From the NCBI RefSeq assembly GCF_005491425.1, contig NZ_CP028083.1, positions 582,001 through 646,000 of the forward strand: 64,000 bases of DNA, in the 5' to 3' direction. The position numbers and the translations under genes are program-made. The notes below the pieces were generated by a model. That model did no database searches. It was not told the DNA's origin and saw only the letters and a list, made by a program, of their open reading frames with translations. This DNA comes from Lysinibacillus sp. SGAir0095 (lineage in GTDB: Bacteria > Bacillota > Bacilli > Bacillales_A > Planococcaceae). Position 1 is the stretch's first letter; each line of letters starts with the position of its first letter. This document shows, one piece after another, positions 60,780 to 64,000 of the stretch.

Positions 60780-61301
60780 CTATAACTTCTCTATAACCTC
60801 ATCAATGTTATCCCACACATAAATGAGTTCGTCTAGAATTTTTCCGCCTATTTTAATTTGAGTCGTTGTATAGAGCTTTGCCCCATAATATTCATAAAAA
60901 TAGCGAGTTTTATTATCTGCCAAAACATCGACGAATATCTTGTGTTGCCCCAAGCTTTTAAAGTGTATCAAAATATGTTTTAGTAGTTTTTTGCCGATTC
61001 CTTTTCCTTGATAAGCCTCGAGTAAGTAGATTGAGGTTAAGTCACTTGAATTCGGGAATGTATTGGTTTCTCTTTTAAAGCCATCTGCGAAGCCGATAAT
61101 CTCCCTTTTCGAATTTTCGGCTACTACTACATAATTATCCTCTTGTGCAATATTTCGTCTCCACAATTCTGTTCTTTGTTCGTAAGATAACTTACTTAAG
61201 AAGTCATCCGGCATTATCCCTGTATAGGTTGTCCTCCAACTGTCTACATGGACTTTTGCAATACCAGAAGCATCAGCCATAGTAGCTCTTCTTATTTGCA
61301 T
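60780..61301 (-). CDS. GNAT acetyltransferase
   Basis: 173 aa from the ATG at 61301 (GGAGGTG 6 nt upstream; an in-frame ATG at 61331 lies before it). IRRATMADASGIAKVHVDSW, then the loop YQGKGIGKKLL and a C-terminus YFYEYYGAKLYTTTQ. Family of the B. subtilis YwnH/PhnO-like general GNATs. Faces the GNAT cluster. Confidence 0.88.
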   Translation of the reverse strand: MQIRRATMADASGIAKVHVDSWRTTYTGIMPDDFLSKLSYEQRTELWRRNIAQEDNYVVVAENSKREIIGFADGFKRETNTFPNSSDLTSIYLLEAYQGKGIGKKLLKHILIHFKSLGQHKIFVDVLADNKTRYFYEYYGAKLYTTTQIKIGGKILDELIYVWDNIDEVIEKL

Positions 61302-61381
61302 ACTTAACACCTCCATAAAAAAGATTTCCATAAATATTTAGAAATTCCTTTATAGAAGAGGGGAAGTTTATTTTTACTGAA

Positions 61382-61424
61382 AAACCTCCATGGAATCAAA
61401 ATCAAATTAATTTCCATAGAGGTA
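61382..61424 (-). terminator. Intrinsic terminator of the sigma/DUF4179 operon
   Basis: On the minus strand, ACCTCTATGGAAATTAA and TTGATTCCATGGAGGT pair imperfectly, then TTTTTC. Confidence 0.75.
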
Positions 61425-61431
61425 TTGGATT

Positions 61432-62466
61432 TTATTTTTTTAAGTCAATCACTATTGGTTCCAGTTCGATTTCAATATGTCCTTGGCCAGATAATTGACT
61501 CGCGATTTCAACGGGTTGAATGATGAGTTGACTGGCACCTTCTTGCATCGGTCCAAATGTAGTTGTTCCTTCGAAGGTTTTTCCATTATCCCGTGAGACC
61601 CCACCTCCACTTGTTTCATCTACATATACATTCCCTAAGTTATCTTTAATGCGGAAGACAGGTGTTACACTTGGCCATTTGGCGACTAACTTATCCGTCA
61701 CTCCTTGCTCATAGGAGATAACTGTTGAGACATCCGTAAATTCTATAGATTGAAGGGTAAAGTTTACGTCCTCTTGTTGTATGGTTCTATTTACCAGCTG
61801 TAAATCTCCTTCCAATTGGTCTAAAGAAAAGGTAAAGGACCATTCACCCTCAATTTCCTGATTATTGGACATACTAGTAAATGCTTTAGGGGCCCAAGTT
61901 ACTTCCACTGTTTCTGGATATACATTATCTTTGAAGTGCGGGGTAAATGAAGCTAAGCCAACATAGCGTGTATCACTAATTTTTGTAATTTGGTCTCCGC
62001 CACCACTTCCGGTTGCACCAACAACATCGAACCAATAGGGTGCTTTCACCTTCATTGCTTCCCCAAAATCATGTTCGGTTTCAATTGCATATGAAACTGT
62101 AATATTCGTACCGTCATACACTGCATTATCAATCATAACCGTAATGCCATTACTTGTTTGCGATAGGTTGAGATCAGTGGAAAAGTCTTCAAATGCTTCA
62201 TAGCGATGTTCATCGTCATTAAAAAATTGAATGACATTATCCATAAAAGGAAGCTGGGATGCAAGAGATGGGAAAGCAAAACCTGAGACAGTAGTAGCAC
62301 TGATAATGATGACAGAAGCTACAGCGAAATTGCGCCAAAGTGTAGTCTTTTTACTTTTTTTAGGGTTTTTTAGTACGTGCTGTTTAACACGGGCTTTCTC
62401 AATCTCTGTTACGTCAAGTGTCTCAAGGTGATCGATATCTAAATCAAACCATTCTTTCTTCGTCAT
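61432..62466 (-). CDS. DUF4179 protein, membrane-anchored (candidate anti-sigma factor)
   Basis: 344 aa. A short cytoplasmic N-terminus (LDIDHLETLDVTEIEKARVK), one membrane segment at about 45-66 (FAVASVIIISATTVSGFAF), then a large DUF4179 extracytoplasmic region with Gly- and Thr-rich beta strands. It overlaps the sigma gene by 4 nt (ATGA). DUF4179 proteins are regularly found behind sigma-70-like genes and act as their membrane partner; direct binding is inferred. Confidence 0.82.
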   Translation of the reverse strand: MTKKEWFDLDIDHLETLDVTEIEKARVKQHVLKNPKKSKKTTLWRNFAVASVIIISATTVSGFAFPSLASQLPFMDNVIQFFNDDEHRYEAFEDFSTDLNLSQTSNGITVMIDNAVYDGTNITVSYAIETEHDFGEAMKVKAPYWFDVVGATGSGGGDQITKISDTRYVGLASFTPHFKDNVYPETVEVTWAPKAFTSMSNNQEIEGEWSFTFSLDQLEGDLQLVNRTIQQEDVNFTLQSIEFTDVSTVISYEQGVTDKLVAKWPSVTPVFRIKDNLGNVYVDETSGGGVSRDNGKTFEGTTTFGPMQEGASQLIIQPVEIASQLSGQGHIEIELEPIVIDLKK

Positions 62467-63026
62467 ACAAATCGCTCCTTTAGCTTTGCGTTTGTGGCTA
62501 GAATTTTCTTTCCCCGATATAGGCGATTATCAACGGCGGCTTTGGATAATCCAAGATGATTGGCAATTTCCAGATTTGTAAGCTCCAAATAATATTTCAT
62601 CATAAAAATATCACGGTCAATTGCGTCTAATTGGCTAATTGCAAATAATAATTCATTTTTTTCTTCCCGTTGTATAACAGATAGGTCTGTTTGCAAGGCA
62701 CTTGCTTTTTCTTCAAGTGGTGCATCAAATTGTTCATTCGTCATCTGCCTTTCTATCTGGCGATACCGGTCAATGGCTTTGTATTTTGTAATCATGCCAA
62801 TCCATTTTTTAAAATCCGCTGCATCGCCATTAAATTGTCGGGCGTTTTGCCAAACGGTAAGAAAGACATCATTAACACATTCATCAATATCAGGGCGTTT
62901 CATATTGTGTAAAATTTTTGTTGCAATCGTTTTTACAAGTGGCAAATAAGCCTCGATGATATAGTCAAGTGCATCTTCTTTTTGTTTCTTTAATCGGGTA
63001 ATAAAGTTTGTCGATGAACATTTCAT
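62463..63026 (-). CDS. Sigma-70-family (ECF-like) RNA polymerase sigma factor
   Basis: 187 aa. Region 2: IDECVNDVFLTVWQNARQFN and the KYKAIDRYRQI helix; region 4: LTNLEIANHLGLSKAAVDNR. An acidic linker of about 40 residues separates them. AGGAGCG ribosome site 6 nt before the ATG. Cotranscribed with the DUF4179 gene. The 339-bp region to its left (63027-63365) is AT-rich and contains the divergent promoters of this operon and the AIM24 gene; I found no other feature in it. Confidence 0.9.
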   Translation of the reverse strand: MKCSSTNFITRLKKQKEDALDYIIEAYLPLVKTIATKILHNMKRPDIDECVNDVFLTVWQNARQFNGDAADFKKWIGMITKYKAIDRYRQIERQMTNEQFDAPLEEKASALQTDLSVIQREEKNELLFAISQLDAIDRDIFMMKYYLELTNLEIANHLGLSKAAVDNRLYRGKKILATNAKLKERFV

Positions 63027-63365
63027 TAACTTCGCTCCTTATATAATTAAAAAAGCTTTTTCATAAAGTACAACGAACGGTAAGTTTATTTATTCTCAAA
63101 ATAAATCTAAATGTAAAAAAGTTTGTAATTTGTAAAAGCTATAATAGTGTAGTTAAAAGCAAATACAAATTTATAAATATTGAAATTATTGTACTTTATA
63201 AAGTAGGGGCCATGCGATAGTGAAAGGGCATATTTAAATTTGGAATAAAATCTGGAGCTGCGTAATACAATCCATTTGGTGACAAAAATAAAAAGGGATG
63301 CCTATGGGTTTGAAACTAAATTAAAAGACTTTACGTATATGTAAAATAATGGAGGGGATGTTAGA

Positions 63366-64000
63366 ATGAATCGATATTCGATTGAAGAATTTATTAAAAG
63401 TACAGAGCAAGTTGATAAGGGAGAAGGGTTTTTTGAATTAGAAACGCCCCGTATTTTAGAGGTAAACCTTGATGGCCTTGTATGGGCGAAATCTGGGGCA
63501 ATGATCTCCTATAACGGCAAGATTAAGTTTGAACGCGAAGGGATTCTGGAAAATGGGATTGGCCACATGTTCAAAAAGGCATTTACTGGTGAAGGTGCAA
63601 GTCTTATGAAGGCAAATGGAAAAGGGAAATTGTATTTAGCTGATAGCGGAAAGAAAATCATCATATTGAATTTGCAGAATGAAGCCATTCATGTAAATGG
63701 AAATGACCTATTAGCATTCGAGCCATCCATTAAACACAATATCAAGCTGATGAAAAAAGTGGCAGGGATGATGGCTGGTGGATTATTTAATGTGCGTTGT
63801 GAAGGTACAGGGATGATTGCAATTACATCTCATTATGAACCACTGACATTACGTGTCACCCCAGGAAATCCCGTTATTACAGATCCAAACGCAACGGTAG
63901 CATGGTCAGGAAATCTCCAGCCAGAGTTCCAAACAGACATTTCACTAAAAACCTTTGTAGGAAGAGGCAGTGGGGAATCGATTCAGATGCGATTTGAAGG
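63366..64000 (+). CDS. AIM24-family protein, truncated by the window edge
   Basis: At least 211 codons, running off the right edge. RYSIEEFIKSTEQVDKGEGF, then NLDGLVWAKSGAMISYNG and GASLMKANGKGKLYLAD match AIM24 (UPF0174-like TRAP-type beta barrel) proteins. Cellular role in bacteria is unknown; the family also occurs in mitochondria. ATG at 63366 with GGAGGGG about 9 nt upstream. Confidence 0.88.
   Translation, partial: MNRYSIEEFIKSTEQVDKGEGFFELETPRILEVNLDGLVWAKSGAMISYNGKIKFEREGILENGIGHMFKKAFTGEGASLMKANGKGKLYLADSGKKIIILNLQNEAIHVNGNDLLAFEPSIKHNIKLMKKVAGMMAGGLFNVRCEGTGMIAITSHYEPLTLRVTPGNPVITDPNATVAWSGNLQPEFQTDISLKTFVGRGSGESIQMRFE

Overview
The window looks like a chromosomal stretch of a low-GC, spore-forming Bacillales bacterium. 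A Planococcaceae/Caryophanaceae-type genome (Lysinibacillus or Psychrobacillus relative) fits best. This is inferred from the AT-rich composition, strong AGGAGG-type ribosome sites with many TTG and GTG starts, a Spo0E-like phosphatase, a YuzC-like coat protein, a SLAP-domain protein, and the B. subtilis-type ytcD-ytbD-ytbE and ktrBA modules. I saw no rRNA, tRNA, CRISPR array, transposase or prophage genes. The sequence is mostly housekeeping and accessory genes in short operons closed by clear intrinsic terminators.

Layout. 0-10 kb: aminoglycoside-phosphotransferase-like gene, a DUF2785 gene with an in-frame amber codon, a chemoreceptor, an AlkD-like DNA repair protein, a LysR regulator beside a MetE-C-like methyltransferase, an XRE-cupin regulator divergent from a LysE exporter, and small unknowns. 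10-18 kb: histidine phosphatase, cupin, a ydaO-type (c-di-AMP) riboswitch ahead of ktrB-ktrA, an ABM monooxygenase, YunG-like protein, and an ECF sigma/zf-HC2 anti-sigma pair. 18.6-24.6 kb: a DUF4353 beta-helix lipoprotein, an OmpR/histidine-kinase pair, a VTC-type polyphosphate-polymerase-fold protein and a DUF4956 membrane protein. 24.7-37 kb: Nudix, SLAP protein, two cyclic-di-GMP enzymes, a decayed histidine kinase tail, three 121-bp tandem repeats, trhO, AI-2E-type permease, DUF421, SET-domain protein and Spo0E. 37-41 kb: a TPP-riboswitch-controlled thiamine-precursor ABC operon that ends in a TatD hydrolase. 41-54.6 kb: transporters and regulators, including an ABC-2 operon, a 51-bp hairpin repeat array, a YhgE-like membrane protein with a TetR regulator, and the HxlR-MFS-aldo/keto reductase set. 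55-61 kb: seven GNAT acetyltransferases with a DinB protein and a YcdB-type protein. 61-64 kb: a second sigma/anti-sigma pair and the start of an AIM24 gene cut by the window edge.

Most interesting system. The genes at 18.6-24.6 kb appear to form one regulon. The divergent promoter of the DUF4353 lipoprotein and the promoter of the VTC-DUF4956 operon carry a nearly identical 32-bp module (28 of 32 positions identical by eye). Each module has two direct TTAAGGTT repeats with an 11-bp period, then a TTAATAAT box. This is the layout expected of an OmpR-family operator, and the response regulator and kinase genes lie between the two sites with their own sigma-A-like promoter. I therefore propose a dedicated two-component system controlling a surface/polyphosphate-type envelope module that here lacks the CotH kinase often found with such genes.

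Other observations worth following are the 51-bp repeat array with covarying hairpins, the tandem 121-bp structured repeats, and the amber codon in the DUF2785 gene.
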